Shown one piece after another: positions 8,677-17,976 of a stretch of 64,000 nucleotides of DNA (positions are counted from its first letter, which is position 1; each line of letters starts with the position of its first letter). The notes beneath the pieces are model-generated. The model was not told where the DNA came from, made no database searches, and saw only the letters and a list, made by a program, of their open reading frames with translations. Position numbers and translations under genes: made by a program. This stretch comes from Cryobacterium sp. PH29-G1 (lineage in GTDB: Bacteria; Actinomycetota; Actinomycetes; Actinomycetales; Microbacteriaceae): positions 1-64,000 of the forward strand of contig NZ_JASISY010000002.1 of NCBI RefSeq assembly GCF_030063365.1. The letters run 5' to 3'.

Positions 8677-9855
8677 TTAGGACATGTTCGGTGCGTCCCA
8701 CAAATTGAGCTTCGTGCCGATCCCCAGCTCGACCGCGTTCTCGTAGACGGTCTTCGCCCATGCGACGTCCTCGACGCCCATGCCGCCGACGCTGAAGAGC
8801 ACGGGCTGCTCGTCGAACTCGCGCCCGGCGGCGGTGCCCTCGAAGACGTCGCCGATGTTGACGACCCGAGATTCGTCGAGTTCGCCCGCCTCGATGAGGT
8901 CCTGCCAGTAGAGCCCGATCATGCCGAAGGCGGTCTCGTGCGACGGTGCCGGGTATTCTTCGGCCCAGGCTTGGTAGATCGGCTTGGCATCCGCGATGAG
9001 GCGTGCCTTGCCCGAGAGGGTGTAATCCTTGTCCATCTTCAGGTTCGCGGGCAGGCTGAGGAAGGCGCCGGGCTTGATCCAGTCACCGTCGATGTAGGGA
9101 TAGTTCTCCGAGCCGACGAGCCCCGTGACCGCCTCCGAGACGATGTCGGAATCGCGCACGGCGGCCTCAATCGTGTCTGCGATCTCGATGGTCGTGAACT
9201 GCGGGTAATTCTTCGACACGTAGGCGGCGAAAGCCTCCGAGGTGGAACGGCGGCGGCCGTTAATACGAATCGTGTCGAGCGTCGGCCGCGCCGTCGTCAT
9301 CGCGTGCAGGGCGCTTTTGTTCATGGCGCCGGGTCCGATGATTCCGAGCGACTTCGCATTGATCGGGGCGAGTTTCTTCGCCGCGGCGCCGGGCACTGCC
9401 GCGGTGCGATACGCGCTCTCGAGGTTGCCGGACATGATCGCGAACGGTGCGCCGGTCACCTTGTCATTGAGGACGATGAGGTGGATGGACCGGGGCAGAC
9501 CCTGCTCGCGGTTGTCGATGTTCGAGCCGTACCACTTGACTCCGGCGGTGTCGAAGCGGCCACCGAGGTAGGCCGGCATCGCCATGAAGCGGCGGTCGGC
9601 AGCATCCGTGGGCATAGTGGCGAATGGTGACGATGCCGGGAAGCTGATCTGCGCACCGTGTGAGTTCGCGGAGTTCGCGGAGTTGCCGGCCATCCGGTAG
9701 TCGCCCTTCGCAACGAGGATGAGCACTTCCTCCATGACGTCGATGCAGCGCTCCATGTCCTTCACCCCAGCGGCGATGACTTCCGGCTCGCTCAGGTACA
9801 ACATGTCGATGCGGGTGCTGGGTGTGGTCTCGCTGGTCGCGGATGATTCAGTCAC
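8677..9855 (-). CDS. Ornithine cyclodeaminase / mu-crystallin family protein
   Basis: The 392-residue protein matches the OCD/mu-crystallin fold: substrate-binding N-terminal half ([34 protein letters not shown]), then an NAD(P)-binding segment with [17 protein letters not shown], and [11 protein letters not shown]. The start is GTG at 9853-9855, with GGAGG 7 nt upstream; the longer open frame crosses the divergent promoter and is not coding. Family members cyclise ornithine to proline with loss of ammonia, or act as imine reductases or amino-acid dehydrogenases. A long-subtype member like this is sometimes labelled tyramine oxidase subunit B, so ornithine as substrate is not certain. It is the first gene of the cluster and divergent from lysR. 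Confidence 0.82.
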   Translation of the reverse strand: MTESSATSETTPSTRIDMLYLSEPEVIAAGVKDMERCIDVMEEVLILVAKGDYRMAGNSANSANSHGAQISFPASSPFATMPTDAADRRFMAMPAYLGGRFDTAGVKWYGSNIDNREQGLPRSIHLIVLNDKVTGAPFAIMSGNLESAYRTAAVPGAAAKKLAPINAKSLGIIGPGAMNKSALHAMTTARPTLDTIRINGRRRSTSEAFAAYVSKNYPQFTTIEIADTIEAAVRDSDIVSEAVTGLVGSENYPYIDGDWIKPGAFLSLPANLKMDKDYTLSGKARLIADAKPIYQAWAEEYPAPSHETAFGMIGLYWQDLIEAGELDESRVVNIGDVFEGTAAGREFDEQPVLFSVGGMGVEDVAWAKTVYENAVELGIGTKLNLWDAPNMS

Positions 9856-9900
9856 GGATAGTCCTCCAGATCGGGGTGTGTAAGGGAAAGTATCCATACA

Positions 9901-9920
9901 TATTGGGCGAACGTCCAATA
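9901..9920. promoter_or_regulatory. Candidate LysR operator (TATTGG-N8-CCAATA)
   Basis: A perfect 6-bp dyad with an 8-bp spacer in the 148-bp divergent region between the OCD-like gene and lysR. Further half-sites follow: CCAAT at 9933-9937 and ATTGG at 9959-9963. LysR proteins typically bind such dyads in the shared promoter. Operator function is inferred. Confidence 0.5.
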
Positions 9921-9990
9921 CTCCGGGCGCCCCCAATTGATAGCGAAACGCTCGTAATATTGGCGAAATATCCCGGTAATACAGAGGTCG

Positions 9991-9996
9991 TATCAT
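9991..9996 (+). promoter_or_regulatory. Probable -10 box of the lysR gene
   Basis: TATCAT lies 7 nt before the ATG at 10004 with no Shine-Dalgarno, so the message is probably leaderless. Confidence 0.4.
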
Positions 9997-10003
9997 TTGC
10001 GAA

Positions 10004-10912
10004 ATGGACCTCCGACAGCTGCGATATTTCCTCGCCGTAGCGGATGAACTCCACTTCGGACGCGCGGCGGAGCGGCTGGGCATGTCGCAGCCTCCGCTGA
10101 GCGTGCAGGTGAGCCGGCTCGAGGACGAGCTCGGTACGCCGCTATTCGAGCGAACCACCCGGCGGGTGAGCCTCACCCCGGCCGGCCAACACCTGCAGAC
10201 GCGGGCGCACTCGATCCTGGACGAAGTCGACGCGGTCCGCGAGGAGATGCGCGACTACGCGGACGGCCTATCCGGTCGGCTTTCCGCAGGGTTTGTCAGC
10301 TCGGCGAACTACACCGTGCTCCCCGGCGTCGTGCAGCTATTTCGCGCGTGCCGGTCGAATATCACCCTGGAGCTCCATCCTCTGACTTCCGGCCAACAGC
10401 TCGAGGCGCTGCGGGCGGGAACACTCGACGTGGGGATCGTGCGTGATGAGATTCCCGCGAATTCGGGTTCGACTTTTGAGCTGACGTCGGAGGTCGTGTT
10501 CGAGGAGCTCCTTGTGGCGTGCCTGCCCGTCGACCATCCGCTGGCTCAGCGCAGCGAGGTGACGGCAGGGGAGCTCATTGACGTGCCGATGATCACCTAT
10601 CCACGTTCCCTCATGCCCGGCTACGTCGACCGGGTGGCCGCCGTGTTCGATATGGCACCCGGCGCCGTCCGGGGCGTCGAGGTGGTCGTGCATCAGGAGA
10701 CCGCGCTAGGCTTCGTCGCCGCGGGCGTCGGCACCAGTATCCTGCCCGAGTCGGTGAGACATCTCCTTCCGCCGTCGATCGTGGCAATCCCCCTCGCGGG
10801 TTCTCCCACCACCCGGCTCATCGCCGTGCATGCCGCCCGCCCGGAGCGCAAGGTCGCGGCGGTATTCATCGAGTGCCTGCACGATGCAGCTCGCGACCTG
10901 GCCGGGCGATGA
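10004..10912 (+). CDS. LysR family transcriptional regulator
   Basis: The 302-residue protein begins with the LysR winged helix-turn-helix: [26 protein letters not shown], then [17 protein letters not shown] and [16 protein letters not shown] (residues 1-60). A periplasmic-binding-protein-like effector domain follows from about residue 90. It is divergent from the leftward nitrogen cluster with 148 bp between starts and a dyad in that gap, so it most likely regulates that cluster in response to a substrate or intermediate. The effector is unknown. Confidence 0.92.
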   Translation: MDLRQLRYFLAVADELHFGRAAERLGMSQPPLSVQVSRLEDELGTPLFERTTRRVSLTPAGQHLQTRAHSILDEVDAVREEMRDYADGLSGRLSAGFVSSANYTVLPGVVQLFRACRSNITLELHPLTSGQQLEALRAGTLDVGIVRDEIPANSGSTFELTSEVVFEELLVACLPVDHPLAQRSEVTAGELIDVPMITYPRSLMPGYVDRVAAVFDMAPGAVRGVEVVVHQETALGFVAAGVGTSILPESVRHLLPPSIVAIPLAGSPTTRLIAVHAARPERKVAAVFIECLHDAARDLAGR

Positions 10913-11045
10913 CAGCAGTCGGTCATTCCGCGTGTGCTGGCTTCGCCACCCAGACCGGCTGCGCCGCACGCTCCAATACGCCGGCTCTCCGGTTGTGGCG
11001 GGCGACTACGGCCGGCGCGACCTCACACCGGTCTCGTGCAACGAT

Positions 11046-11894
11046 CTAGTGCAACTGGCGGTCGAGCAGCTCGTCTTCAATCTCGGCATCGTTACGCGGT
11101 TTCGCCGCGCGCTTGCGGGCACGTTCATCCGCTCGTTCGCGTTCGTCGGGGTCTTCCGCGTTAACGCTGCGATATTCCTCGCGCAGTGCCCAGCCGAGGC
11201 CGATGAAGGCGAGCAGACCGAACACAAACCATTGGAAGGCGTACGAGAGGTGGGGGCCCTCGTCGCGAATGGGTTTCTCGACGGCGGTCGGGCGCTGCTC
11301 GGTGGCGGCGGGGCTCTCGGTGTCCAGCAGGCCGTAGGCGCCGGTGTAGGTGGGCTGGTCGAGGCGCGCGGCGATGGTCGTGAGATTGATCGTCGCAACC
11401 TGATCGCCGCTGGCGGTGCGGCCTGGCAGGTCGGGCTCGCTGGCTTTTAGGCGGGCAACGACGGTGACCGTCCCGCTCGGCGGTGCCGGAACAGTGTCCG
11501 GTGCATCTTGCTCCTCACCGGTGGGCAGCCAACCGCGATCGACGATGAAGATCGTGCCGTCGGACAGCTGCAACGGGGTCAGCACCTCGAAGCCCGGCGT
11601 GACGTTCAGCGGGCGGTTGCGCGCGAGCATCTCATCGCCAACGAGATACGTTCCGGTCAACTGCACCGGGGTCCACTTCTGGGATTCATCAAAAGCGGTC
11701 AGATCGGCCAGTTCCTCGGCGACGGGAACCGGCTTCGAATCAAAGTTGGCATCAATCTTGAACAGCTCGGTGAGAGCCTCATCGCGTCGGGCCAGTTGCC
11801 ACACTCCGAGGCCGGAACACACCGCCGCGAACAGCATGGTGAGCGCCAGATAGCCGGCCCAGCGGCGACTGAACGCAAACTTCCAGCCCGTCAT
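11046..11894 (-). CDS. SURF1 family protein (cytochrome oxidase assembly)
   Basis: The 282-residue membrane protein has the SURF1 layout: one N-terminal transmembrane helix (YLALTMLFAAVCSGLGVWQLARRDE), a large extracytoplasmic domain (FIVDRGWLPTGEEQD; HLSYAFQWF before the second helix), and a C-terminal helix (FVFGLLAFIGLGWALREEY) followed by a charged Arg/Glu-rich tail. SURF1 helps insert heme a into cytochrome c oxidase subunit I. It is the last of three leftward genes whose ends overlap by 4 bp each. Confidence 0.9.
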   Translation of the reverse strand: MTGWKFAFSRRWAGYLALTMLFAAVCSGLGVWQLARRDEALTELFKIDANFDSKPVPVAEELADLTAFDESQKWTPVQLTGTYLVGDEMLARNRPLNVTPGFEVLTPLQLSDGTIFIVDRGWLPTGEEQDAPDTVPAPPSGTVTVVARLKASEPDLPGRTASGDQVATINLTTIAARLDQPTYTGAYGLLDTESPAATEQRPTAVEKPIRDEGPHLSYAFQWFVFGLLAFIGLGWALREEYRSVNAEDPDERERADERARKRAAKPRNDAEIEDELLDRQLH

Positions 11895-12166
11895 TGCCCG
11901 TCCTCGGCCTGATTCAGCGACTGGGCATCCAGCGGGCGGACCGTCAGGGGAAAATCACGCGCGGACAAAAACTCGCGCAGGTAGTCAACGTGCTCGTCAC
12001 AGGCCACCCACGTCTTGACCCGATCGGTCGAGTGGATGCGCGGGTTGCGCCAGTCCAGCCGCCACAGTCCCGCAGCCCGGCAGTCCGCCCGTGAGCAGGT
12101 GGAGGATTGCAGGGGCGCGCCCAGCCCGATCATCGGACTCGCCGCCGCGGGCACACGATCACTCAT
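11891..12166 (-). CDS. Conserved actinobacterial Cys-containing small protein
   Basis: The 91-residue protein has a core found in many Actinobacteria: CSRADCRAAGLWRLDWRNPRIH followed by VACDEHVDYLREFLSARDFPLTV. The Cys and His residues suggest a small zinc-binding fold, but this is unproven. Databases sometimes label this family acetone carboxylase, for which I see no basis. Its start overlaps the DUF3099 stop by 4 bp and its stop overlaps the SURF1 start by 4 bp, so all three are translationally coupled. A link to respiratory-complex assembly is suggested only by this coupling. Confidence 0.75.
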   Translation of the reverse strand: MSDRVPAAASPMIGLGAPLQSSTCSRADCRAAGLWRLDWRNPRIHSTDRVKTWVACDEHVDYLREFLSARDFPLTVRPLDAQSLNQAEDGQ

Positions 12167-12441
12167 TTGGATTCTCCGTCAGTGTTGCGATACATCTCGA
12201 CGCTGCCTGGCCGCAGAACCTGAGCTCCGCGCGGTGCAATCTTCACGTTCGCGACCACAACGGCGAAGTACGGCAGGGCGATGGCACCGATGGCGCACAA
12301 CACCAGCCACCAGCCGTGCACAAACAGCATGAGCACAATGCAGATGACACGGACACCCATCGCAAGCGAATACTTGATCATCCGGTTGCGTCGTTCGTCC
12401 TCCGGAGAGGCGGGGAGCGAGGTGATCGACTGCTGCTTCAT
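12163..12441 (-). CDS. DUF3099 family membrane protein
   Basis: The 92-residue protein matches DUF3099: N-terminal SITSLPASPEDERRNRMIKYSL, then two transmembrane helices (MGVRVICIVLMLFVHG and WLVLCAIGAIALPYFAVVVAN) and a short soluble tail. Function is unknown. It is the first gene of the three-gene leftward set ending with SURF1, and divergent from the fabG-like gene with 168 bp between starts. Confidence 0.78.
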   Translation of the reverse strand: MKQQSITSLPASPEDERRNRMIKYSLAMGVRVICIVLMLFVHGWWLVLCAIGAIALPYFAVVVANVKIAPRGAQVLRPGSVEMYRNTDGESK

Positions 12442-12609
12442 AGGTCCATCGAGTTCGTCATTGGGAGTGTCGTGGGCAAAAAATCCATCGCTTCAAGCCT
12501 ACGACTGCGCGGCGGCATTGATGCACGCCTTAAACTTGAATCTGCCGGGTATTTCTTTCAAATCCGGCTCCACAGCCTCACATCCCAGCAATCACAGAAC
12601 AGGACCTTC

Positions 12610-13320
12610 ATGACAACGGCTCGAACAGTGCTCGTCACCGGCGGCAATCGCGGCATCGGATTTGCCATCGCTGAAGAATTCCTCGCTCAGGGGCACCGCG
12701 TCGCCGTGACTTCGCGGTCGGGGCACGGGCCCACCGGCAGCCTGACGGTGCGCGCCGACGTCACCGATATGGCATCCGTTGATGCCGCCTTCACTCAGAT
12801 TGAAGCCGTCTACGGCCCGGTCAACGTCGTTGTCGCCAATGCTGGAATCACCCGTGACACCCTGCTCATGCGCATGTCGGAAGATGACTTCACCTCCGTC
12901 ATCGACACCAACCTCAGCGGGGCATTTCGCGTGGTCAAGCGCGCGAGCAAGGGCATGCTCAAGGCTCGGTTCGGCCGAATCGTATTGATCTCCAGCGTTG
13001 TCGGCCTCTATGGATCCGCCGGGCAGGTGAACTATTCGGCGTCGAAGAGCGGACTGATCGGTCTCGCCCGCTCGGTCACCCGTGAGCTCGGCGCCCGCGG
13101 CATCACCGCGAACGTGGTCGCTCCCGGCTTCATTGAAACCGATATGACGGCAGCCCTGCCCGAAGCGCAGCAGGCCGAGTACAAGCGGAATATCCCAGCG
13201 GGCCGCTTTGCCACGCCGGTGGAGGTTGCCCGCGTGGTGACCTGGCTCGCCGGCGACGATGCCGCGTACATCTCCGGTGCGGTCATTCCGGTTGACGGAG
13301 GCCTGGGCATGGGGCACTGA
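12610..13320 (+). CDS. fabG: 3-oxoacyl-ACP reductase, FabG type
   Basis: The 236-residue short-chain dehydrogenase has the cofactor motif TGGNRGIG near residue 11, NAG in the central sheet (VVANAGITRD), the catalytic Ser in LISSVVG, YSASK (Tyr-X3-Lys) and PGFIETDM. The ending GAVIPVDGGLGMGH is characteristic of actinobacterial FabG/MabA proteins. It reduces 3-oxoacyl-ACP with NADPH in fatty-acid elongation. The ATG at 12610 was chosen because the Rossmann strand starts right after it; the upstream open frame crosses the divergent promoter. No inhA-type enoyl reductase follows, unlike the mycobacterial mabA-inhA pair. Confidence 0.85.
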   Translation: MTTARTVLVTGGNRGIGFAIAEEFLAQGHRVAVTSRSGHGPTGSLTVRADVTDMASVDAAFTQIEAVYGPVNVVVANAGITRDTLLMRMSEDDFTSVIDTNLSGAFRVVKRASKGMLKARFGRIVLISSVVGLYGSAGQVNYSASKSGLIGLARSVTRELGARGITANVVAPGFIETDMTAALPEAQQAEYKRNIPAGRFATPVEVARVVTWLAGDDAAYISGAVIPVDGGLGMGH

Positions 13321-13380
13321 ACCGCTCTGAAATCACCTGCTGAAGCCACATGGCCGGATGCACCGGGGCGGGCCGCCGCC

Positions 13381-14034
13381 TCAGCCGCGCAGGCCGAGCA
13401 GCGGCAGTACCTGACTCAGGTTGCAGTGGTCGATCACCAGGTCGGCTTCCCGTTTCACGCGCGGCTTGGCGTTGAAGGCGACGGAAAGTCCGGCGGCTTC
13501 CATCATCCGGAGGTCGTTGGCACCGTCCCCGACCGCGACGGTCTGCGACAGGGCGATCTGGTCCTGCGCGGCCCATTCGCGGAGGGCGACTGCTTTCGCC
13601 GCGGCATCGATGATCGGGCCGAGCACTCGCCCGGTAAGGCGACCGGCTTCAACTTCGAGCCGGTTAGCCCGCCAATGATCCAGGCCCAGGTCGGCCGCGA
13701 GCGAATCCAATATTTCGTGGAAACCGCCCGAGACCGCACCGACAACGCCGCCGCCGTCATGAATCCCGGCGATCAGCTCGTGTACTCCCGCGGTAGGGCG
13801 GATGCGACTCCCCACCTCGGCGAAGATACTCTCCGGCAGTCCGGCCAGGGTCAGAACCCGCTCGCGCAGGCTTTGTGCAAAGTCGAGTTCACCCAGCATG
13901 GCGCGTTCGGTCACGTCGGCGACGAGATCGCGCGAGCCGGCGGCATCCGCCAGCAGCTCGATCACTTCGTCTTGTATCAGAGTGGAGTCCACGTCGAGGA
14001 CAACCAGGAAGCGTGGTGCGGTAGCGAGGATCAC
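13381..14034 (-). CDS. serB: Phosphoserine phosphatase
   Basis: The 217-residue HAD phosphatase has motif I DVDSTL (nucleophile Asp and acid-base Asp), motif II SGGF, the conserved Lys in [10 protein letters not shown] and motif [17 protein letters not shown] followed by [10 protein letters not shown], the SerB pattern. It catalyses the last step of serine synthesis. It lacks the N-terminal ACT domains present in mycobacterial SerB2. The start is GTG and overlaps the glgC stop by 4 bp, so it is translationally coupled to glgC. Confidence 0.92.
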   Translation of the reverse strand: MILATAPRFLVVLDVDSTLIQDEVIELLADAAGSRDLVADVTERAMLGELDFAQSLRERVLTLAGLPESIFAEVGSRIRPTAGVHELIAGIHDGGGVVGAVSGGFHEILDSLAADLGLDHWRANRLEVEAGRLTGRVLGPIIDAAAKAVALREWAAQDQIALSQTVAVGDGANDLRMMEAAGLSVAFNAKPRVKREADLVIDHCNLSQVLPLLGLRG

Positions 14035-15275
14035 GGAGTAACGAGCACGCCCTTGCCGACGACGGTGATGCCGGATTCGGTCACGCTGAAGCCTCGCTCG
14101 AGGTCACGGTCACGATCAACACCGACCGTGGCTCCTGCCTCAACGATGACTTCCTTGTCGAGAATGGCGCGATGTACGATTGCTCCCGGACGAATCTGCA
14201 CCCGGTCGAAAACAATCGAGTCGACCACTTCGCAGGCTGACCCGATGGATGTCCATGGCCCGAGTACGCTGCGCTCGATGTGGGCGCCGGAGATGACACA
14301 ACCGAGCGAGACGATCGAATCGATCATCGTGCCCAGAGCGCCCCGGCCATCACGCACGAACTTGGCCGGCGGCGAGTTCAGCTGCATGCTGAAGATAGGC
14401 CATTCCTGGTTGTAGAGGTTGAAGACCGGAAGCGCCGAGATGAGGTCCTGGTGAGCTTCGAAGAATGAATCAATCGTTCCCACATCGCGCCAGTAGTAGC
14501 GGTCGCGGTCGGTGGACCCCGGTACCTCGTTGCGCTGTAGGTCGTATACGCCGGCTTCGCCGCGGGAGACAAAGTCAGGAATGATGTCACCGCCCATGTC
14601 GTGACTGGAATCGGTGCGCTCACCATCACGCAGCACTGCTTCGATCAGTGCATCGGTGTTGAAAACGTAGTTACCCATCGAGGCGAACACCTCGTGCGGA
14701 GCGTCGGCGAGTCCGACGGCATTCTTGGGCTTCTCCAGAAAGTCGGAGATGCGATCCGGGGTGGCTTCATCCACTTCGATCACGCCGAACTGGTCGGCCA
14801 GGCCGATCGGCTGGCGAATCGCGGCAACCGTGGCCGCCAGGCCCGACGCAATGTGCGCCTCGATCATTTGGCTGAAGTCCATGCGGTACACGTGGTCGGC
14901 ACCGACGACGACAACGATGTCGGGTTTTTCGTCGTGAATGAGGTTGAGGCTTTGCAGAATTGCGTCGGCTGAGCCGCTGAACCAGCGCTTACCGAGGCGC
15001 TGTTGGGCGGGCACCGAGGCAATGTACGAGTTGAACAGGCCTCCGGTGACATGCCAGGTCTGGGAGACGTGGCGGTCGAGGCTGTGTGACTTGTATTGGG
15101 TCAACACCACAATTTGTGTGACGCCCGAATTGATGAGGTTGGACAGGGCAAAGTCCACGAGGCGGTAATGCCCACCAAAAGGAACAGCGGGCTTAGCCCG
15201 GTCCTCGGTTAGCGGCATCAGCCGTTTTCCCTCGCCGCCGGCGAGAACTATTCCAAAGATCTTCTTGGCCTTCAT
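14031..15275 (-). CDS. glgC: Glucose-1-phosphate adenylyltransferase
   Basis: The 414-residue enzyme makes ADP-glucose from glucose-1-phosphate and ATP. The N-terminal nucleotidyltransferase domain has [34 protein letters not shown], the glucose-1-phosphate-binding EKP (FLEKPKN) and [11 protein letters not shown]. The C-terminal left-handed beta-helix has hexapeptide-like repeats ([37 protein letters not shown]). The ATG at 15273-15275 was chosen because the family N-terminus starts there. The gene is divergent from the glycosyltransferase at 15356, the same layout as mycobacterial glgC and glgM. Confidence 0.95.
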   Translation of the reverse strand: MKAKKIFGIVLAGGEGKRLMPLTEDRAKPAVPFGGHYRLVDFALSNLINSGVTQIVVLTQYKSHSLDRHVSQTWHVTGGLFNSYIASVPAQQRLGKRWFSGSADAILQSLNLIHDEKPDIVVVVGADHVYRMDFSQMIEAHIASGLAATVAAIRQPIGLADQFGVIEVDEATPDRISDFLEKPKNAVGLADAPHEVFASMGNYVFNTDALIEAVLRDGERTDSSHDMGGDIIPDFVSRGEAGVYDLQRNEVPGSTDRDRYYWRDVGTIDSFFEAHQDLISALPVFNLYNQEWPIFSMQLNSPPAKFVRDGRGALGTMIDSIVSLGCVISGAHIERSVLGPWTSIGSACEVVDSIVFDRVQIRPGAIVHRAILDKEVIVEAGATVGVDRDRDLERGFSVTESGITVVGKGVLVTP

Positions 15276-15281
15276 GTGTAC

Positions 15282-15287
15282 AGAGTA
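15282..15287 (-). promoter_or_regulatory. Probable -10 box of glgC
   Basis: TACTCT on the minus strand, 6 nt before the glgC ATG; leaderless layout. It faces the TACCTT box of the divergent gene across an 80-bp gap. Confidence 0.4.
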
Positions 15288-15343
15288 CGGCCAACTGGCC
15301 GACTCGACCAGCACCACGGGGTGTGCGTCGGGTCGGGCTGCGC

Positions 15344-15349
15344 TACCTT
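15344..15349 (+). promoter_or_regulatory. Probable -10 box of the glgA-type gene
   Basis: TACCTT lies 6 nt before the ATG at 15356; leaderless layout. Confidence 0.4.
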
Positions 15350-15355
15350 TGCTCC

Positions 15356-16537
15356 ATGCGAGTGGATTTGATGACCAAGGAATACCCGCCGGAGATCTAC
15401 GGGGGAGCGGGCGTGCACGTGACGGAGCTCGTTCGAGCGCTCCGCGAACACATCGATGTTTCGGTGCGATGTTTCGGCGCGCCGCGCACAGACACCGACA
15501 CGTTTGCCTACGAGGTGCCCGAGCAGCTGCAGGACGCCAACGCCACCCTGAGCACCCTCGGCGTGGACCTGCAGATGGCGCAAGACGCCAAAGGCGCCGA
15601 TCTGGTGCACTCCCACACCTGGTACGCCAATGCGGCCGGGCATCTGGCACAGATGCTGCACGGTATGCCGCACGTTGTCACCGCACACAGTCTCGAACCC
15701 CTTCGACCGTGGAAGGCTGAGCAACTCGGTGGCGGCTACCGGGTGTCGAGCTGGATCGAGAAAACGGCTTTTGAGGCCGCGGACGCCGTGATCGCCGTGA
15801 GTGACGGTATGCGTCGCGACATCCTGCGTAGTTACCCAGCCCTCGACGAGAGCCGGGTGCACACGGTCTACAACGGCATCGACCTCGACCGTTGGAAGCC
15901 CCGCCGCGACGCTGACTTCGTACGGAGCCTGGGCATCGACCCCGACCGACCGTCCGTGGTCTTTGTCGGCCGCATCACGCGGCAAAAGGGTCTGCCCTAC
16001 CTGTTGCGGGCGGCCGCGTTACTGCCGCCCGAGGTGCAACTGGTGCTGTGCGCCGGCGCCCCCGACACTCCCGGCATCCTGGCCGAAGTGGCCAGCGGAG
16101 TCGAGGCCCTCCAACGCGAGCGATCCGGAGTGGTCTGGATCAACCGGCTGCTGCCACAGCCTGAGCTGGCGGCCGTGCTCACCCACGGCACGGTCTTCGT
16201 CTGCCCGTCCATTTACGAGCCTCTCGGTATCGTCAATCTGGAGGCCATGGCCTGCGGTTTGGCCGTCGTCGGTACCGCCACCGGCGGAATTCCTGAGGTG
16301 GTCGCCGACGGCGAGACCGGTCGCCTAGTGCCGATCGAGCAGCTCACCGACGGCACGGGAACTCCACTGAATCCTGAGGAATTCGTCGCCGACCTGGCGC
16401 GAATTCTCACCGAGGTCGTTGGTGACCCGGACCGCGCTGCCGAAATGGGGCGCGCTGGTCGGCTGCGCGCCGAGCAGGAGTTCGGTTGGAGCCAGATTGC
16501 CACCCGAACACGAGAGATTTATGCGTCTTTGCTCTGA
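15356..16537 (+). CDS. glgA: Glycogen synthase / maltose-1-phosphate synthase (actinobacterial GlgA, GlgM type)
   Basis: The 393-residue GT-B glycosyltransferase has [22 protein letters not shown] at its N-terminus, [27 protein letters not shown], and the EX7E motif region [32 protein letters not shown]. Actinobacterial GT4 enzymes of this type are annotated as GlgA. The mycobacterial orthologue makes maltose-1-phosphate from ADP-glucose and glucose-1-phosphate and is named GlgM. Divergence from glgC (81 bp between starts) supports a shared ADP-glucose pathway. The true product (glucan or maltose-1-phosphate) cannot be told from sequence. Confidence 0.9.
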   Translation: MRVDLMTKEYPPEIYGGAGVHVTELVRALREHIDVSVRCFGAPRTDTDTFAYEVPEQLQDANATLSTLGVDLQMAQDAKGADLVHSHTWYANAAGHLAQMLHGMPHVVTAHSLEPLRPWKAEQLGGGYRVSSWIEKTAFEAADAVIAVSDGMRRDILRSYPALDESRVHTVYNGIDLDRWKPRRDADFVRSLGIDPDRPSVVFVGRITRQKGLPYLLRAAALLPPEVQLVLCAGAPDTPGILAEVASGVEALQRERSGVVWINRLLPQPELAAVLTHGTVFVCPSIYEPLGIVNLEAMACGLAVVGTATGGIPEVVADGETGRLVPIEQLTDGTGTPLNPEEFVADLARILTEVVGDPDRAAEMGRAGRLRAEQEFGWSQIATRTREIYASLL

Positions 16538-16619
16538 ATGACCCATGGAACGCGTCGGGCCTGTTGCTGTGACGGGTCCGGCGTATTTCGACCACGGCCC
16601 GGTTCGATAACATGGCTGT

Positions 16620-17402
16620 ATGGTCAACGTTCTGCATTTCACCGACGTCTCCGTCGTCCGGGGTGGCATCGCCATCCTCGACTCAGTGAATTGGAGCGTC
16701 GACGACGACCAACGGTGGGTGATTCTTGGCCCCAACGGTGCCGGAAAAACCACCTTGCTGCAGATCGCGGCGGCCTTCATGCATCCCTCAAGCGGTCTGG
16801 CCGAGGTACTCGACGAGACACTCGGCGAAACGGATGTTTTTGAGTTGCGGCCTCGCATCGGGTTCGCTTCTACCGCCATGGCCCGCAAGGTGCCTGGCCA
16901 AGAGAAGGTTCTCGACGTGGTCATGACGGCGGCGTATTCGGTCACCGGTCGGTGGAACGAAGAGTACGAGGCCATTGACGAACGCCGTGCCCAGCGTGTG
17001 CTGCAGGAATGGAATCTCGAGCACCTCGCTGAACGCAAATTTGGAACTCTCAGTGACGGGGAGCAGAAGCGCGTGCAGATTGCGCGTTCAGTGATGACCG
17101 ACCCGGAAATTCTGCTGCTCGACGAGCCTGCTGCGAGTCTTGACCTCGGCGCCCGCGAATCTTTGCTGCAGCTACTGAGTGGATTCGCGCGGGAACCTAA
17201 TTCTCCGGCCATCATTATGGTCACCCACCACGTCGAGGAGATTCCGCTCGGATTCACCCACGTCTTGCTGTTGTCCGGTGGCAAGGTGGTCAGCGCCGGG
17301 CCGATTGCGGAGGCATTGACTGCCTCGGCCCTCAGCGAAACCTTTGGCCTGACCGTTGAACTCACCGAGACCGACGGCCGGTACGCGGCTCGCGCACTCT
17401 GA
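16620..17402 (+). CDS. ABC transporter ATP-binding protein (orphan)
   Basis: The 260-residue single ABC ATPase has Walker A GPNGAGKTT, a Q-loop-region segment GFASTAMARKV, signature LSDGEQKR, Walker B ILLLDEPAASLDLG and switch His in VTHHVEE. The signature deviates from LSGGQ. No permease or binding protein is adjacent, so its partner is encoded elsewhere or it has a non-transport role. The start is ATG at 16620, with TAACAT 6 nt upstream as a possible -10. Confidence 0.85.
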   Translation: MVNVLHFTDVSVVRGGIAILDSVNWSVDDDQRWVILGPNGAGKTTLLQIAAAFMHPSSGLAEVLDETLGETDVFELRPRIGFASTAMARKVPGQEKVLDVVMTAAYSVTGRWNEEYEAIDERRAQRVLQEWNLEHLAERKFGTLSDGEQKRVQIARSVMTDPEILLLDEPAASLDLGARESLLQLLSGFAREPNSPAIIMVTHHVEEIPLGFTHVLLLSGGKVVSAGPIAEALTASALSETFGLTVELTETDGRYAARAL

Positions 17403-17455
17403 CTTCAGCACGAACCGGAATCGTTCGCGAGCTCTCGGGCTGCGTGGCTTTCTGC

Positions 17456-17577
17456 TAAAGTAAATGGCTGGCCATTCTGGCCATTCAACTTGTCGTCTCT
17501 GGCGGCGGGGCCCAACAATCGAACAGCACTGTGACCAGTTACAAGTCTGTTCACCAGAAGTGCAAAAGGAAATTTTC
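17456..17577 (+). promoter_or_regulatory. Promoter and 5' leader of rpmE2 with a tandem 9-bp duplication
   Basis: TAAAGT at 17456-17461 is a plausible -10. Directly downstream, TGGCCATTC occurs twice in tandem (17469-17477 and 17478-17486). The leader then runs about 90 nt to an AAAGGA ribosome-binding site before the ATG. L31 type B genes are often under zinc control, but this duplication does not match the Zur box I know. Confidence 0.4.
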
Positions 17578-17826
17578 ATGAAGTCTGACATCCACCCCGA
17601 GTACGCTGCCGTCGTGTTCCGCGACCTCGCCTCCGGCGCGACCTTCCTGACTCGTTCGACCGTCTCCAGCAAGAAGACCGTCGAGCTGGACGGAACCACG
17701 TACCCCGTCATCGACGTGGAAATCTCCTCCGAGTCGCACCCGTTCTACACGGGCAAGCAGCGCATCATGGACTCGGCCGGACGCGTCGAGAAGTTCAACT
17801 CGCGTTACAAGGGCTTCGGTAAATAG
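17578..17826 (+). CDS. rpmE2: Ribosomal protein L31 type B (zinc-independent)
   Basis: The 82-residue protein begins MKSDIHPEY and has [47 protein letters not shown], the type B L31 pattern. It lacks the CXXC zinc ligands of type A L31, so it belongs to the C-minus form that replaces the zinc form when zinc is scarce. The ATG at 17578 was chosen by family N-terminus and the AAAGGA upstream. A strong terminator follows. Confidence 0.95.
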   Translation: MKSDIHPEYAAVVFRDLASGATFLTRSTVSSKKTVELDGTTYPVIDVEISSESHPFYTGKQRIMDSAGRVEKFNSRYKGFGK

Positions 17827-17872
17827 CACCGGGTTCTGTACTTCTGGGTACTTACTACCCGGTTTATTTACT

Positions 17873-17907
17873 AAAAAGGCGACCAGCCGAGGCTGGTCGC
17901 CTTTTTT
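17873..17907 (+). terminator. Rho-independent terminator after rpmE2
   Basis: A 16-bp perfect stem (AAAAAGGCGACCAGCC pairing with GGCTGGTCGCCTTTTT) separated by only 2 nt ends in a run of six T. The A-run on the other side lets it also terminate the leftward exonuclease transcript. Confidence 0.92.
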
Positions 17908-17976
17908 GTACCCACATTGCGGGTACTGGTATTGCTGAAAGCGGCGCTGCTGGGCTGATGCCCCGTAATGGACCGG

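Noticed and set aside
13426-14415. A 329-residue rightward frame across serB and glgC
   Set aside because: It spans two genes with complete catalytic motifs on the opposite strand and shows none of its own.
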